The translations under genes were made by a program, and so were the position numbers. The notes under the pieces were generated by a model. It made no database searches. It saw nothing but the letters and a program-made list of their open reading frames with translations, and was not told where the DNA came from. A stretch of DNA of 51,350 nt from CAMBRF01 sp964404035 (lineage in GTDB: Bacteria; Verrucomicrobiota; Kiritimatiellia; CAIKKV01; CAITUY01): contig CAYOIT010000009.1 in assembly GCA_964404035.1 (NCBI GenBank), positions 1 through 51,350 of the forward strand, given 5' to 3'. Below are positions 25,151-34,072 of this stretch, piece by piece (within the stretch, counting starts at the first letter, position 1; each line of letters begins with the position of its first letter).

Positions 25151-26254
25151 TCATAAGGGCGAGCGATTTCCCCGCCGTGCGATCCAGGTCACGATTCCCG
25201 CCAAGAGCAGGCCGCCCAGTACACCCAGTCCAGCCACCCCCATCCAGTGTGAGGTGGAGCCTTCCATTTCGATCTCACCCGCCGGGGCGGGTATGATGAC
25301 CGCGTTGGTCGGAGCCACGTTGGCGGCCACAGACGGCAAGGGAGGCAATGGCGGCAGCGCGGCAAACCCCTTCGACATCAACTCAGCCATGCTTCGATCC
25401 CGGACCAGGCGATCTTTGCTGCCCAAGACGACAGCGATCACGCGGCGTCCATTCCGTTCCGCCGTCGCGACCATCGAGAATCCGCCCGCGTTAATGAAAC
25501 CGGTCTTCAATCCGTCACAGCCCTGAAAGCTACCCAACAGGTGGTTGTGATTACGCATAATAAAGGCCCCGTTGCGGAATCCGCGCTCGCGCGTTGACGC
25601 ATACCGGAGAATATCAGGATGGGTATGGATCAGTTCCTGAGCGAGCTTTGCCAGATCGCGAGACGACGATACGTCCCCCGCCTGCCCCGTCGCCGGTGGC
25701 AGCCCGTGAACCGAGTGAAACCGGGTATTCGTCAGTTTGAGCGCGGCCGCTTTCTGGTTCATCATCTCCACAAACCCGGCCGCCGTTCCCCCGGCATGGA
25801 TCGCCAGCGCCGAGGCCGCGTCATTGGCGGATTGGACCATCAAGGCATAGATCAGGTCTTCCAGGGAAAAGACTTCATGCTCGGCCAGGAAGACCTGCGA
25901 CCCGCCAATCCTTGAGGATTCCGCCGTCACCGTCACCATGTTGCTCAGACTGAGCTGTCCCTGGGCCACGCGATCGAGGATCACAAAGACGTTCATCAGC
26001 TTGATCACGCTCGCGGGAAAACCGGCCTGATCGGCGTTCTGCTCGATCAGGGTCTGGCCGGTTGCCGCATCGATGACAATGGCACCCAGGTACGGATCGG
26101 CCGACCGCGTCGGCAGACTGGCCCGGCCTGAGGCTTTTGCCGTCCCCGTCTTGACGACCGGCTTGGTCGCCGCTTCAGACAGTCCCATCACGGCGGCAAC
26201 CATCACACTGATGGCGATCGTCAAACCACGTATCCCTCGTTGGCTCATCATCAT
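25151..26254 (-). CDS. D-alanyl-D-alanine carboxypeptidase (PBP5/6-like, DacA family)
   Basis: Trims terminal D-Ala from peptidoglycan stem peptides. The 367-residue product has a signal peptide (residues about 9-28), the active-site SVIK at 82-85, SAN at 142-144 and KTG at 250-252, so all three penicillin-binding motifs are intact. A Pro-rich linker follows, then a C-terminal membrane helix (about residues 338-358, VAGLGVLGGLLLAGIVTWIA) with a basic end. Typical PBP5 instead has an amphipathic C-terminal helix, so this version is anchored by a full helix. AGGAG precedes the ATG triplet at 26254. It lies 28 bp after the SGNH hydrolase gene, probably in one operon. Confidence 0.93.
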   Translation of the reverse strand: MMMSQRGIRGLTIAISVMVAAVMGLSEAATKPVVKTGTAKASGRASLPTRSADPYLGAIVIDAATGQTLIEQNADQAGFPASVIKLMNVFVILDRVAQGQLSLSNMVTVTAESSRIGGSQVFLAEHEVFSLEDLIYALMVQSANDAASALAIHAGGTAAGFVEMMNQKAAALKLTNTRFHSVHGLPPATGQAGDVSSSRDLAKLAQELIHTHPDILRYASTRERGFRNGAFIMRNHNHLLGSFQGCDGLKTGFINAGGFSMVATAERNGRRVIAVVLGSKDRLVRDRSMAELMSKGFAALPPLPPLPSVAANVAPTNAVIIPAPAGEIEMEGSTSHWMGVAGLGVLGGLLLAGIVTWIARRGNRSPL

Positions 26255-26282
26255 AAGATACTCCTGCCTTGCGGCGGTTTGA

Positions 26283-26933
26283 TCACTTTCCCACGGCTCC
26301 GATGGCCTTTAAGAACGCCTTGGCCAGAATCACGTGTCCGGTCATATTCGGATGGACCCTGTCCCAGGCAAATGCCGAGGAATGGTATTCCTTGAGAACA
26401 GCGCCGAAAGCCGCCTGGGTATCGACAAAGAGGGTGCCGTGCTTCTCGGCGGTCTGCTTCACAATCGCACCGTATTGGTCCATCCGGGCCCGCATCGCGT
26501 CCGCCGTGTTGCACTCGATATAGAAGGGCGTCATCAGCACCAACCCCTTCACCCGTGGCTGGGTGCGAACCACGAGCTCCTCAAGGGTGGCGGCATATTC
26601 TTCGGGATACACATGACAGTCCTGCTGCAGCGGCAGATCGAACTGGCGCCACACATCGTTGGTGCCGATCATGATCGAGACCCAGTTGGGTTGCAGGGCC
26701 AGCACATCGGCATCCCAGCGCTGCTTGAGATCGCGCACGGTATTGCCGCTGTTGCCCATATTCGTCACGCGAAGCCGGAGCTCGGGATACTCGGCGCGTA
26801 GCGTGGCTTCAACCAGGGCGACATAGCCCTTGCCGATCGCCTCGAAAAGTCCTTCGCCTACGGGACGGGCACGTCCACAGTCTGTAATGGAGTCGCCGAT
26901 CATCACCAGTCGGTCGTTTTTCTGAAGTCGCAT
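26283..26933 (-). CDS. SGNH/GDSL-type hydrolase
   Basis: A 216-residue cytoplasmic esterase or lipase-like protein. The catalytic Ser is in VMIGDSITDCG, the block II Gly-Asn region is NMGNSGNTVRDL, block III is IMIGTNDVW, and the Asp-His pair is in WDRVHPNMTGH. All four conserved blocks are intact. The ATG at 26933 has AGGAG five bases upstream; the frame is open further upstream but without a ribosome binding site. No signal peptide is seen. It is likely to deacetylate or de-esterify a sugar or lipid. It is co-oriented with dacA, so a link to envelope or polysaccharide ester turnover is plausible. Confidence 0.9.
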   Translation of the reverse strand: MRLQKNDRLVMIGDSITDCGRARPVGEGLFEAIGKGYVALVEATLRAEYPELRLRVTNMGNSGNTVRDLKQRWDADVLALQPNWVSIMIGTNDVWRQFDLPLQQDCHVYPEEYAATLEELVVRTQPRVKGLVLMTPFYIECNTADAMRARMDQYGAIVKQTAEKHGTLFVDTQAAFGAVLKEYHSSAFAWDRVHPNMTGHVILAKAFLKAIGAVGK

Positions 26934-26977
26934 GAGGTCTCCTGAGTATCCTTCCTGAGTCGAAAAAATGATCGCGC

Positions 26978-27007
26978 ACTCTAGCGCATCCCGTTTGCCG
27001 GTGTCCA
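26978..27007 (-). promoter_or_regulatory. Candidate promoter of the SGNH hydrolase-dacA pair
   Basis: On the minus strand TGGACA (27002-27007) and TAGAGT (26978-26983) are 18 bp apart, 45 bp before the ATG at 26933. Confidence 0.45.
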
Positions 27008-27040
27008 CGGCAAAGCAACCTTCTGGACAGGGCCTGACAC

Positions 27041-27073
27041 TTTGTCCGACGTGCGGACAAAATGTCCGGACAT
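27041..27073. promoter_or_regulatory. Paired TGTCC/GGACA palindromes: candidate operator
   Basis: TTTGTCCG-N5-CGGACAAA (27041-27061) is a perfect inverted repeat and is followed at once by ATGTCCGGACAT (27062-27073), a perfect 12-bp palindrome. A further GGACA is at 27025-27029. They lie in the 309-bp divergent region between the SGNH hydrolase and Hsp20 genes, about 35 bp upstream of the hydrolase promoter. The rest of this region shows no other gene that I can support. A dimeric regulator binding side by side is the natural reading; which regulator is unknown. Confidence 0.6.
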
Positions 27074-27242
27074 CGTGTAGGATTCCGATGATGTCGGGCC
27101 TTCATCGGGCGGCGTGTCAAAACAACAAATAGCCTGAAATCCTCGGAAAGTGGGTGTCGCAGTGATTCCGCCCTGCCCGCTTGCCATCGACTTTGGCCTC
27201 TTTCGGGCGCTTGGCACACCGTCTGCTAATTACGGACTCGCC

Positions 27243-28067
27243 ATGAACGAGGTTGCCAGAAATAGTCTGACATCGCGCCTTTTAAAGATCATCGTGATCC
27301 TCCTGTGCGTACTGATCGTACTCCAGCTTGGAGTGATGCTGCAGCGCCAGGAGGTTGTGCCTGATTCGCCTGGCCGGATGCTTCGGTCGAAACCGTCCGA
27401 ACCCGCGCTTGTGAAACGGCTCAAATCCTGGTTCGCGCCCCGCCGTCAAAGTCGCGAGGCAACGCCTGACACCGTTTGGAACCCCGCTGACCAGATGGCT
27501 CAAATGCACGAGCAGATCAATCGCATGCTCGACCAGACCTTCCGCGAAGCCTTCGCCTTCCCCGTGGTGCCTGCGGCCGCCTCCAATGCCATCCCCTCCG
27601 CCGGCCATGCGCCCTCCCACCGCCATCAGATTGACCAGATGCGACACCAAATCGACGCGCTTTTTGCCGGCGCCATGGGCGACTTTGAAAACCAGCGGAT
27701 GGGGTTCGAAGAAGGCTGGGCTGAACTCAGGGTCACGCCCAGCCTGAGCGTGCGCGATACGGAAGCCGCCTACGAGATCACGCTGCAATTGCCCGGGATT
27801 GACAAGTCGCAAATACAGGTCACGATGGATGGATCGATTCTGGGAATTACCATTGAAGTGAACGAGCAACACACGTCCCCTGAACGCGAAGGCGGCGTGA
27901 GTTGGCGAACACACCAGGCCGGCCGGTTCGAGCGCCGTCTCCGCCTCCCCTCGGCCACGTCGCAACATAACGCCATCACGGCGACGTTCAAAGAAGGAGT
28001 GTTGCACATTGTCGTGCCCAAAGCCGCCGGCGCGGAATCGACGGTGGGGCGGATTACAGTAAGTTAG
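27243..28067 (+). CDS. Membrane-anchored small heat shock protein (Hsp20/alpha-crystallin family)
   Basis: Hsp20 proteins hold unfolding proteins without ATP. The 274-residue product has an N-terminal transmembrane helix (about 13-33, LLKIIVILLCVLIVLQLGVM), a long linker with coiled-coil-like MAQMHEQINRMLDQTFREA repeated loosely as IDQMRHQIDALFAGAMG, and a C-terminal alpha-crystallin domain from about residue 165: LSVRDTEAAYEITLQLPGI, FERRLRLPSA and FKEGVLHIVVPKA. Most Hsp20 proteins are about 150 residues and soluble, so the helix and linker are unusual and place the domain in the periplasm or on the membrane face. The ATG at 27243 starts the helix-containing form. The exporter gene begins 23 bp downstream. 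Confidence 0.88.
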   Translation: MNEVARNSLTSRLLKIIVILLCVLIVLQLGVMLQRQEVVPDSPGRMLRSKPSEPALVKRLKSWFAPRRQSREATPDTVWNPADQMAQMHEQINRMLDQTFREAFAFPVVPAAASNAIPSAGHAPSHRHQIDQMRHQIDALFAGAMGDFENQRMGFEEGWAELRVTPSLSVRDTEAAYEITLQLPGIDKSQIQVTMDGSILGITIEVNEQHTSPEREGGVSWRTHQAGRFERRLRLPSATSQHNAITATFKEGVLHIVVPKAAGAESTVGRITVS

Positions 28068-28090
28068 TTGTTGTCAACAGGAGTCCAAGC

Positions 28091-29029
28091 ATGCTGGAAA
28101 TAAAAGACCTACATAAACGGTTCGGCCCCATCTACGCGGTGCGGGGCATCTCCTTTAAAGTGGAAAAGGGAGAGGTATTGGGGTTTCTCGGCCCGAACGG
28201 CGCCGGGAAATCAACGACCATGCGGATGATCACCGGGTTTCTCCCGCCGACGTCGGGAACCGCTCTCGTGAACGGTTTCGACGTGGTCAAGGATCCCACG
28301 CGCGCCAAACGGCAGATCGGCTATCTTCCCGAAAATGCGCCGGTCTACGGAGACATGACCGTCACCGCCTTTCTCGCGTTCGCGGCCGAAGTCCGCGGCT
28401 ATGCCGGCAAGGAACGCAGCCGGCAGGTGGATTCGGCCATCGAAAAGGCCCATCTGGGGAAAGTGCGACACCAGAGTATCGGCACGCTTTCGAAAGGCTA
28501 TCGGCAGCGGGTCTGCTTTGCCCAGGCCATTCTCCATGATCCGCCTATTCTGATCATGGATGAACCCACCGACGGGCTGGATCCCAACCAGAAGCATGTG
28601 GTGCGATCGATGATTCTCGAGATGGCCGCCCGGAAAGTGATCGTGATCTCCACCCACATTCTGGAGGAAGTCGAAGCCATCTGTTCCCGCGCCATCATCA
28701 TCGCCGACGGCAGAATCGTCGCCAACGGCACGCCGGATGAACTCAAAGCCCACAGCGGCTCCCACGGAGCCGTCGAGGTTACGGTCAAACAACCCACCGA
28801 TCAGGTCGCCGCCGACCTGCGCTCGCTGGCTTCTGCGGCGCGGGTGGAAAACGAAGGACACACGTTCACCGTGTACCCCCGCGACCCCACCCGCCTGTTT
28901 GCGGACGTCACGCAGTTGATGAAACAACGGGACTGGCAGGCTACGGGACTCAAGCAGGTCGAGGGGCGGCTTGACGATGTATTCCGTGACCTGACCCTGA
29001 ATGAGGAGCCGGTCCGGAAAGCGGGCTGA
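28091..29029 (+). CDS. ABC transporter ATP-binding protein (Gld/Nos-like ABC-2 exporter)
   Basis: ATPase of an ABC-2 type exporter. The 312-residue product has Walker A GPNGAGKST (34-42), signature LSKGYRQRV (133-141), Walker B ILIMDEP (153-159) and the switch His in STH (187-189), followed by a C-terminal regulatory domain of about 90 residues. This class is found next to GldF-like permeases and GldG-like auxiliary proteins, as here. AGGAG is seven bases before the ATG. It begins a series of closely spaced genes (permease, GldG-like, DUF4340, MoxR) with gaps of 24 to 32 bp and then overlap. Confidence 0.95.
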   Translation: MLEIKDLHKRFGPIYAVRGISFKVEKGEVLGFLGPNGAGKSTTMRMITGFLPPTSGTALVNGFDVVKDPTRAKRQIGYLPENAPVYGDMTVTAFLAFAAEVRGYAGKERSRQVDSAIEKAHLGKVRHQSIGTLSKGYRQRVCFAQAILHDPPILIMDEPTDGLDPNQKHVVRSMILEMAARKVIVISTHILEEVEAICSRAIIIADGRIVANGTPDELKAHSGSHGAVEVTVKQPTDQVAADLRSLASAARVENEGHTFTVYPRDPTRLFADVTQLMKQRDWQATGLKQVEGRLDDVFRDLTLNEEPVRKAG

Positions 29030-29054
29030 GGGCGTTACTTAAGGAGACATGACC

Positions 29055-29813
29055 ATGGAGTTTATGAACAGCACCAAAGCGATATTCAAACGCGAACTGC
29101 GGTCGTATTTCGAATCGGCCGTCGCGTATGTGTTCCTGATTGTATTCCTGATGCTGACGGCTTTCCTGACCTTTGCCGTTGGCCACTTCTACGAAGTCGG
29201 TCAGGCCGATCTACGGGGTTTCTTCTTCTGGCACCCGTGGGTCTATCTGATCCTCGTGCCCGCTGTCGCCATGCGACTCTGGGCCGAGGAACGCCGATCG
29301 GGGACAATCGAACTGCTTCTGACCATGCCGGTCACGTTGACCCAGGCTATTCTGGGAAAGTTCTTGGCTGCCTGGGCGTTTCTGGCGCTCGCCCTCGCCC
29401 TGACGTTCCCCATCGTCCTCACCACCCGCTTCCTGGGCCATCCGGATCCGGGCGTGATCGTCACGGGCTACATCGGCAGTTTTCTGCTGGCCGGCGCCTA
29501 TCTGGCGGTGGGGGTTCTGACCTCCGCCATGACCCGTAACCAGGTCATCAGTTTCGTGATCTCCGTGGTGATCTGCCTGTTCCTGTTGATGGCCGGCTGG
29601 TCTCCCGTCACCGATTTCCTGGTCAGGGCGGTGCAGGACCATCCTTCGCTGCAATGGCTCCCCCACGGAGTGGCGGCCTTCAGTTTCATGTCGCACTATG
29701 AGGCCGTGCAGCGCGGAGTCATCGCCCTGCGCGACCTGGTGTACTACATCAGCGTGATCGCCTTTATGTTGTTTGCCACCCACCTGGTCCTGGATAACCG
29801 GAGGGCGGCGTAG
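29055..29813 (+). CDS. ABC-2 type exporter permease (GldF-like)
   Basis: A 252-residue integral membrane protein with six predicted helices (for example AYVFLIVFLMLTAFLTFAVG, VYLILVPAVAMRLW, AFLALALALTFPIVL, GYIGSFLLAGAYLAVGVL and VISFVISVVICLFLLMAGW). The cytoplasmic coupling segment RLWAEERRSGTIELLLTMPV is characteristic of ABC-2 permeases. The ATG at 29055 has AGGAG eight bases before it; the ATG six bases earlier is too close to the ribosome binding site. It forms the transporter with the preceding ATPase. The transported substrate is unknown; in Bacteroidota GldFG serve gliding motility. Confidence 0.93.
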   Translation: MEFMNSTKAIFKRELRSYFESAVAYVFLIVFLMLTAFLTFAVGHFYEVGQADLRGFFFWHPWVYLILVPAVAMRLWAEERRSGTIELLLTMPVTLTQAILGKFLAAWAFLALALALTFPIVLTTRFLGHPDPGVIVTGYIGSFLLAGAYLAVGVLTSAMTRNQVISFVISVVICLFLLMAGWSPVTDFLVRAVQDHPSLQWLPHGVAAFSFMSHYEAVQRGVIALRDLVYYISVIAFMLFATHLVLDNRRAA

Positions 29814-29845
29814 TCCCACTTGCCCATCGTCACGAGGTGAATTCT

Positions 29846-31762
29846 ATGCAAACCAAACCCAAAACATCGCTCTTATTGAAACTTGCCGGCAGCGCTGCCG
29901 GTCTGGTGGTCCTGCTGGTCATCCTGGTCGCCGTGAATGTCATCGTCAGCCAGATGCGTCTCCGGAAGGATTTCACCAGCGAGAAGCTATACACGCTGTC
30001 GGACGGCTCGCGCAAGGTCCTGAAACAGCTGGATCGCGACGTGACGCTGATGTTCTTCTTCAACAGCAGTTCCCCCGAGGTCCCCGCGCCGCTGAAGGGG
30101 TTCGCTCAGCAGGTGGAAGACCTGCTCAAGGAGTACGAGATCGCCGGTGGCGGCCGGATCATCGTGGAGAAGTATGACCCGAAACCCGATTCGGATGCCG
30201 AAGACCTGGCCCAACGCTACGGATTGGACGGACAGGCCCTGCCCCAGTCCGGCTCCATGCTCTACCTGGGCCTGGTCGCCGTGTCCGGAGACCGGCAGGC
30301 CGCCATCCCCATGATCGATCCCCGAACCGAGCAGTTGCTCGAATACTCGCTGACCCGCATGATCCATCGCGTTACCACCGTCAAGAAGCCGGTGGTAGGG
30401 GTGATGAGCAGTCTGCCCGTGATGGGCTCCGCCACACCGCCTTTTCCGATGCCCGGCCAACGGCCGCCCAAGCCGGAACCGGCGTGGGCCGCCTTCCGCG
30501 AACTGGCTCAGGACTACACCGTCCGCACCGTGGCGCCGACGGCGGAAAGCATCGACCCCGACGTGGATGCCCTGGTCGTGGTGCATCCCAAGGAGATCTC
30601 AGACGCAACCTCCTACGCGCTGGACCAGTTTGTGTTGCGGGGCGGCCGCCTCGTGGCCTTCGTGGACCCCTTCTGCGTGGCCGATGCGGGAAGCGGCGAC
30701 ATGGGACAGTTCGGCATGCCCAGCCGATCCTCGAACCTCGCCAAGCTGTTCGAGGCCTGGGGAATCCAATATGATCCCGGCAAAGTAGCGGCCGACCTGC
30801 AGTCGATGACCCCTTTGCGCGGCCGCGACAATACCGTTGAAAACAGCCCGCTCTATCTGAGTCTGCGCAAGCCCAACTTCTCGGGAACCGATGTCCTGAC
30901 CTCGCCGCTGAACTCGCTGATGATGGTCATGGCCGGATCCTTGGGGAGCCAGGCAGCCGAGGGACTCAAGGTGACGCCGCTGGTCACCACCTCCGAGAAG
31001 AGCGCACTGACCGACGCCGCGATGCTGCAGTTCGATCCCAACGCTTTCCGGCGTCAGTTCAAGAGCGGGCAGGCCCGCCAAAATCTGGCCGTACGCCTGC
31101 AGGGCAAGTTCAAGACCGCCTTCCCCGAGGGCAAGCCGACGTCTCCCGCCAGCGAGACCAATGCCGTGCCCGCCGCCACGGAGTCCCTGCCCGCGCTCAA
31201 AGAGAGCGAGGGTGACGGCAACGTTATTCTGGTGGCGGATGCCGATCTGCTTTATAACGAGTTCTGCGGGCAGGATCTGGACTTCCTTGGCTATAAGGCC
31301 TTCCAGCCCTTCAACGACAACCTGAACCTGTTCGCGAACCTGGTGGAACAGATGGCGGGCAGCGCCGACCTCATCGGGATCCGGTCTCGCGGCCAGACAC
31401 AGCGCCCCTTCACCCGCGTCCTGGCCCTTCAGGCGGCGGCGCAGGAACAATGGATGGAGCAGGAACAGAACCTCGAACAGAAAGTGCAGACCACGCAGCG
31501 CCGGATGGACGAACTCCAGCGCCAGAAGGATGACAAGCAGCGGTTCGTCCTGAGCCCCGAGCAGGAAAAGGAACTGGCGGCGTTCCGCAAGGAAGTGCTG
31601 ACTTACCGGCAGGACCTCAAACAGGTGCGGCGTAATCTGCGCGAGGGTATTGAAGCGCTGGGCACCAAGGTCAAACTGATCAATATCCTGCTGGTACCGG
31701 CCCTTGTCGCCCTGGCAGGCATCGGGTTCTTTGTGGTACGCCGGCGGAAAACACGACGTTAA
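29846..31762 (+). CDS. GldG-like ABC transporter auxiliary protein
   Basis: A 638-residue protein anchored by an N-terminal helix (about 12-34, LAGSAAGLVVLLVILVAVNV) and a C-terminal helix (ILLVPALVALAGIGFFVV) with a basic end. Between them is the GldG/ABC_transp_aux periplasmic domain: EKLYTLSDGSRKVLKQLDRDVTL, ALVVVHPKEISD and RGGRLVAFVDPF. A coiled-coil segment of about 80 residues, Gln/Glu-rich (EQEQNLEQKVQTTQRRMDEL), precedes the C-terminal helix. GAGGTG lies before the ATG at 29846. It stands in the usual order after an ABC ATPase and permease, with the DUF4340 gene next. Confidence 0.92.
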   Translation: MQTKPKTSLLLKLAGSAAGLVVLLVILVAVNVIVSQMRLRKDFTSEKLYTLSDGSRKVLKQLDRDVTLMFFFNSSSPEVPAPLKGFAQQVEDLLKEYEIAGGGRIIVEKYDPKPDSDAEDLAQRYGLDGQALPQSGSMLYLGLVAVSGDRQAAIPMIDPRTEQLLEYSLTRMIHRVTTVKKPVVGVMSSLPVMGSATPPFPMPGQRPPKPEPAWAAFRELAQDYTVRTVAPTAESIDPDVDALVVVHPKEISDATSYALDQFVLRGGRLVAFVDPFCVADAGSGDMGQFGMPSRSSNLAKLFEAWGIQYDPGKVAADLQSMTPLRGRDNTVENSPLYLSLRKPNFSGTDVLTSPLNSLMMVMAGSLGSQAAEGLKVTPLVTTSEKSALTDAAMLQFDPNAFRRQFKSGQARQNLAVRLQGKFKTAFPEGKPTSPASETNAVPAATESLPALKESEGDGNVILVADADLLYNEFCGQDLDFLGYKAFQPFNDNLNLFANLVEQMAGSADLIGIRSRGQTQRPFTRVLALQAAAQEQWMEQEQNLEQKVQTTQRRMDELQRQKDDKQRFVLSPEQEKELAAFRKEVLTYRQDLKQVRRNLREGIEALGTKVKLINILLVPALVALAGIGFFVVRRRKTRR

Positions 31763-31787
31763 CCTTTCACTACAGGAGATCAACACC

Positions 31788-32957
31788 ATGAAACTCAAAC
31801 AACTCTGTGTCCTGCTGATCGTGGCCATCGCACTGGCGCTTATGGCGGTGCGGATGTCCCGAAACGAAACGCGTCGCTCGACCCCGTCCCAGATCGGGAA
31901 CAAGGTCCTGCCGGCCCTGGAAACATCGATCAACGATATCAGCCTGATCGTGGTCAGTTCGCCCTCGGCCACCACCCGCGTCGCCCGCATCGACGGGATC
32001 TGGCGGGTGCCGGGCCGGCACAACTACCCTGCGGACTTCGCCAAGGTTCGCGCGTTGCTCACCAAACTGGTCGACCTCAAGATCCTCCAGGCGATTCGCA
32101 CAAGCCCGGCGATCCTGACCGATCTCCAGTTGGGATCCAGTGCCTCCGCCCCGGAAGCCGCGGCCACCGTCATTGACCTGCAGGATAAGCAGGGAAGCAT
32201 GCTGGCCACCCTCAAGGTGGGCAAACCCCGGCTCCGCTCCGCCCCCGACAGCGAGATGAACCCGTATGGCAGTTTCCCCGACGGCCGCTTCGTCGCGACG
32301 GATGATCAGCACGTCTATCTTGTCGGCGACGCCATGAATGAACTCGTGACTGCCGAAAAAGACTGGTTGGATGCGGACTTCCTGAATGTCAATGCCAGTG
32401 ACGTGACGTTCATCGAGGTGACCGGGGCGACCTCGGGGGTGGCAAGAGTGGAACGCGCCTCGCCCAGCGGCGAAATGGTGCTGAAGGACTTGAAAGAAGG
32501 CCAGGAAGCCGACTCGGCCAAACTGAACAGTCTTGCCGCCGCCTTGAGCTTCCTGCGCTTTGATGACATTGCCGATCCGAAACTCACACCGGAACAGACC
32601 GGTTTGGACAAGCCCGTCATCTTCAAGAGCAGGACACGGAAAGGTGAAGTCTTTACCGTTCGGCTCGGCAAATCGCCCGAAGGCGACCCGCGCCGCTACG
32701 TCGCCGCCACGGTGGCCTTCGAGGCGACCCCCGCCGCTCCGCCCGCCGGAACGAACGCGACCCAGGTCGCCGCCGCCCAGGCGCAAGCCGAAGAACAGGC
32801 CAAAACCGCAGCGGCTGTTCAACAGCTTAACACCAAGATCAGCTCCTGGGTTTACCTGATCAACGCTTATCAAGCGGACGCCATGACCAAAGGCCACGGC
32901 GATCTCGTTGCCGTCAAACAAGAAGAGCAGAAAGAAACCACCCCGGAGGCGCCATGA
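31788..32957 (+). CDS. DUF4340 domain protein
   Basis: A 389-residue protein with an N-terminal helix (LCVLLIVAIALALMAV) and a periplasmic beta-rich DUF4340 domain (DGIWRVPGRHNYPADFAKVRALL, then the repeat ENQ-like block with FVATDDQHVYLVGDAMNELV). It has an Ala/Gln-rich linker near residue 320 and a short C-terminal charged tail. DUF4340 genes regularly follow GldG-like genes, as here, but the function is unknown. AGGAG precedes the ATG at 31788. The stop overlaps the moxR start in an ATGA, indicating translational coupling. Confidence 0.9.
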   Translation: MKLKQLCVLLIVAIALALMAVRMSRNETRRSTPSQIGNKVLPALETSINDISLIVVSSPSATTRVARIDGIWRVPGRHNYPADFAKVRALLTKLVDLKILQAIRTSPAILTDLQLGSSASAPEAAATVIDLQDKQGSMLATLKVGKPRLRSAPDSEMNPYGSFPDGRFVATDDQHVYLVGDAMNELVTAEKDWLDADFLNVNASDVTFIEVTGATSGVARVERASPSGEMVLKDLKEGQEADSAKLNSLAAALSFLRFDDIADPKLTPEQTGLDKPVIFKSRTRKGEVFTVRLGKSPEGDPRRYVAATVAFEATPAAPPAGTNATQVAAAQAQAEEQAKTAAAVQQLNTKISSWVYLINAYQADAMTKGHGDLVAVKQEEQKETTPEAP

Positions 32958-33940
32958 GCACGGATCTCGCAGCAAACACCAATCTGATTGCCGGACAAAA
33001 GGCGGCCGTTGACGCGGTTCGCCAGGAAGTGACCAAGGTCATCGTCGGGCAGGAACGTCTCCTGGACCGGATGCTGATTGCCCTTATTGCCAACGGGCAC
33101 ATCCTGCTGGAGGGTGTGCCGGGCCTGGCAAAGACCACGGCCGTGAAAACCCTCGCACAGGCGCTCGGGCTCAAGTTTCAGCGCATCAGCTTCACCCCTG
33201 ATCTGCTTCCTGCCGATGTGATCGGGACCATGATCTACAACCCCCGCGAGGGCACCTTCACCCCCCGCCTGGGCCCCATCTTCACCAACCTCCTGTTGGC
33301 GGATGAGATCAACCGCGCGCCGGCCAAGGTGCAGTCGGCGCTGCTGGAAGCCATGCAGGAACGGCAGGTGACCATCGGCAATACCACCTATCCCCTCCCC
33401 GAACCTTTCATGGTCATGGCCACGCAGAATCCCATCGAACAGGAGGGAACCTATCCCCTCCCCGAGGCCCAGATCGACCGGTTCATGCTGAAGTACCGCC
33501 TGGGCTATCCATCGAAGGACGATGAACGCCGCATCATGAACCGCTTTACGCGCAAGACGGATATCACGCTCAATGCCGTGATGTCCGCCGAGCAGATTCT
33601 GACCCTGCGCTCCATCCTGGATCAGGTCTACTGTGACGAAAAGGTCGGTGACTATATTTTGGATATTGTGCAGGCCACACGGAAACCTGCGGAATACCAT
33701 CTCGATATCGGGCAGTACATCCAGTACGGGGCTTCGCCTCGCGCCAGCATCTATCTCAACATGGCGGCCCGCGCCAATGCGCTCCTTCACGGTCGCGCCT
33801 ATGCGACGCCGCAGGATATCAAGGAAATCGCCTACGATGTCCTTCGCCATCGCATCATCCTGACCTATGAGGCTGAAGCCGAGGAACAGACCAGCGAGGA
33901 CGTGATTGCCAAGATTCTGAACGAAATCCCGGTGCCCTAA
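32954..33940 (+). CDS. MoxR-family AAA+ ATPase
   Basis: MoxR ATPases act as chaperones, often for VWA-domain proteins encoded next to them. The 328-residue product has Walker A GVPGLAKTT (54-62), Walker B LLADEINRAP, sensor 1 MATQNPIEQEGTYPLPEAQ and the MoxR C-terminal lid with RASIYLNMAARANALLHGR. The start overlaps the DUF4340 stop (ATGA). The next gene, DUF58, is 132 bp downstream after a hairpin-forming repeat. MoxR-DUF58-BatABCDE is a well-known arrangement linked to aerotolerance and envelope stress. Confidence 0.96.
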   Translation: MSTDLAANTNLIAGQKAAVDAVRQEVTKVIVGQERLLDRMLIALIANGHILLEGVPGLAKTTAVKTLAQALGLKFQRISFTPDLLPADVIGTMIYNPREGTFTPRLGPIFTNLLLADEINRAPAKVQSALLEAMQERQVTIGNTTYPLPEPFMVMATQNPIEQEGTYPLPEAQIDRFMLKYRLGYPSKDDERRIMNRFTRKTDITLNAVMSAEQILTLRSILDQVYCDEKVGDYILDIVQATRKPAEYHLDIGQYIQYGASPRASIYLNMAARANALLHGRAYATPQDIKEIAYDVLRHRIILTYEAEAEEQTSEDVIAKILNEIPVP

Positions 33941-33968
33941 CCCGGCATAGCCGGAACCAAGATTCTGA

Positions 33969-34038
33969 CCACGGATGACACGGATGACACTGATAAACAA
34001 AACCCAAATCTTATCCGTGCTATCCGTGACATCCGTGG
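33969..34038. repeat. TCCGTG/CACGGA inverted repeat between moxR and the DUF58 gene
   Basis: Two 28-nt arms (33969-33996 and 34011-34038), 24 of 28 positions complementary, enclose a 14-nt loop. Each arm contains three CACGGAT-type or near-identical units spaced 8 to 9 bp apart. The structure could end transcription partly or stabilise one segment of the operon. The same hexamer makes the array at 965-1028, so the two belong to one scattered family with different spacing. Confidence 0.7.
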
Positions 34039-34072
34039 TCAAATGATACCATCTTGCGATGGATTCAGTATT

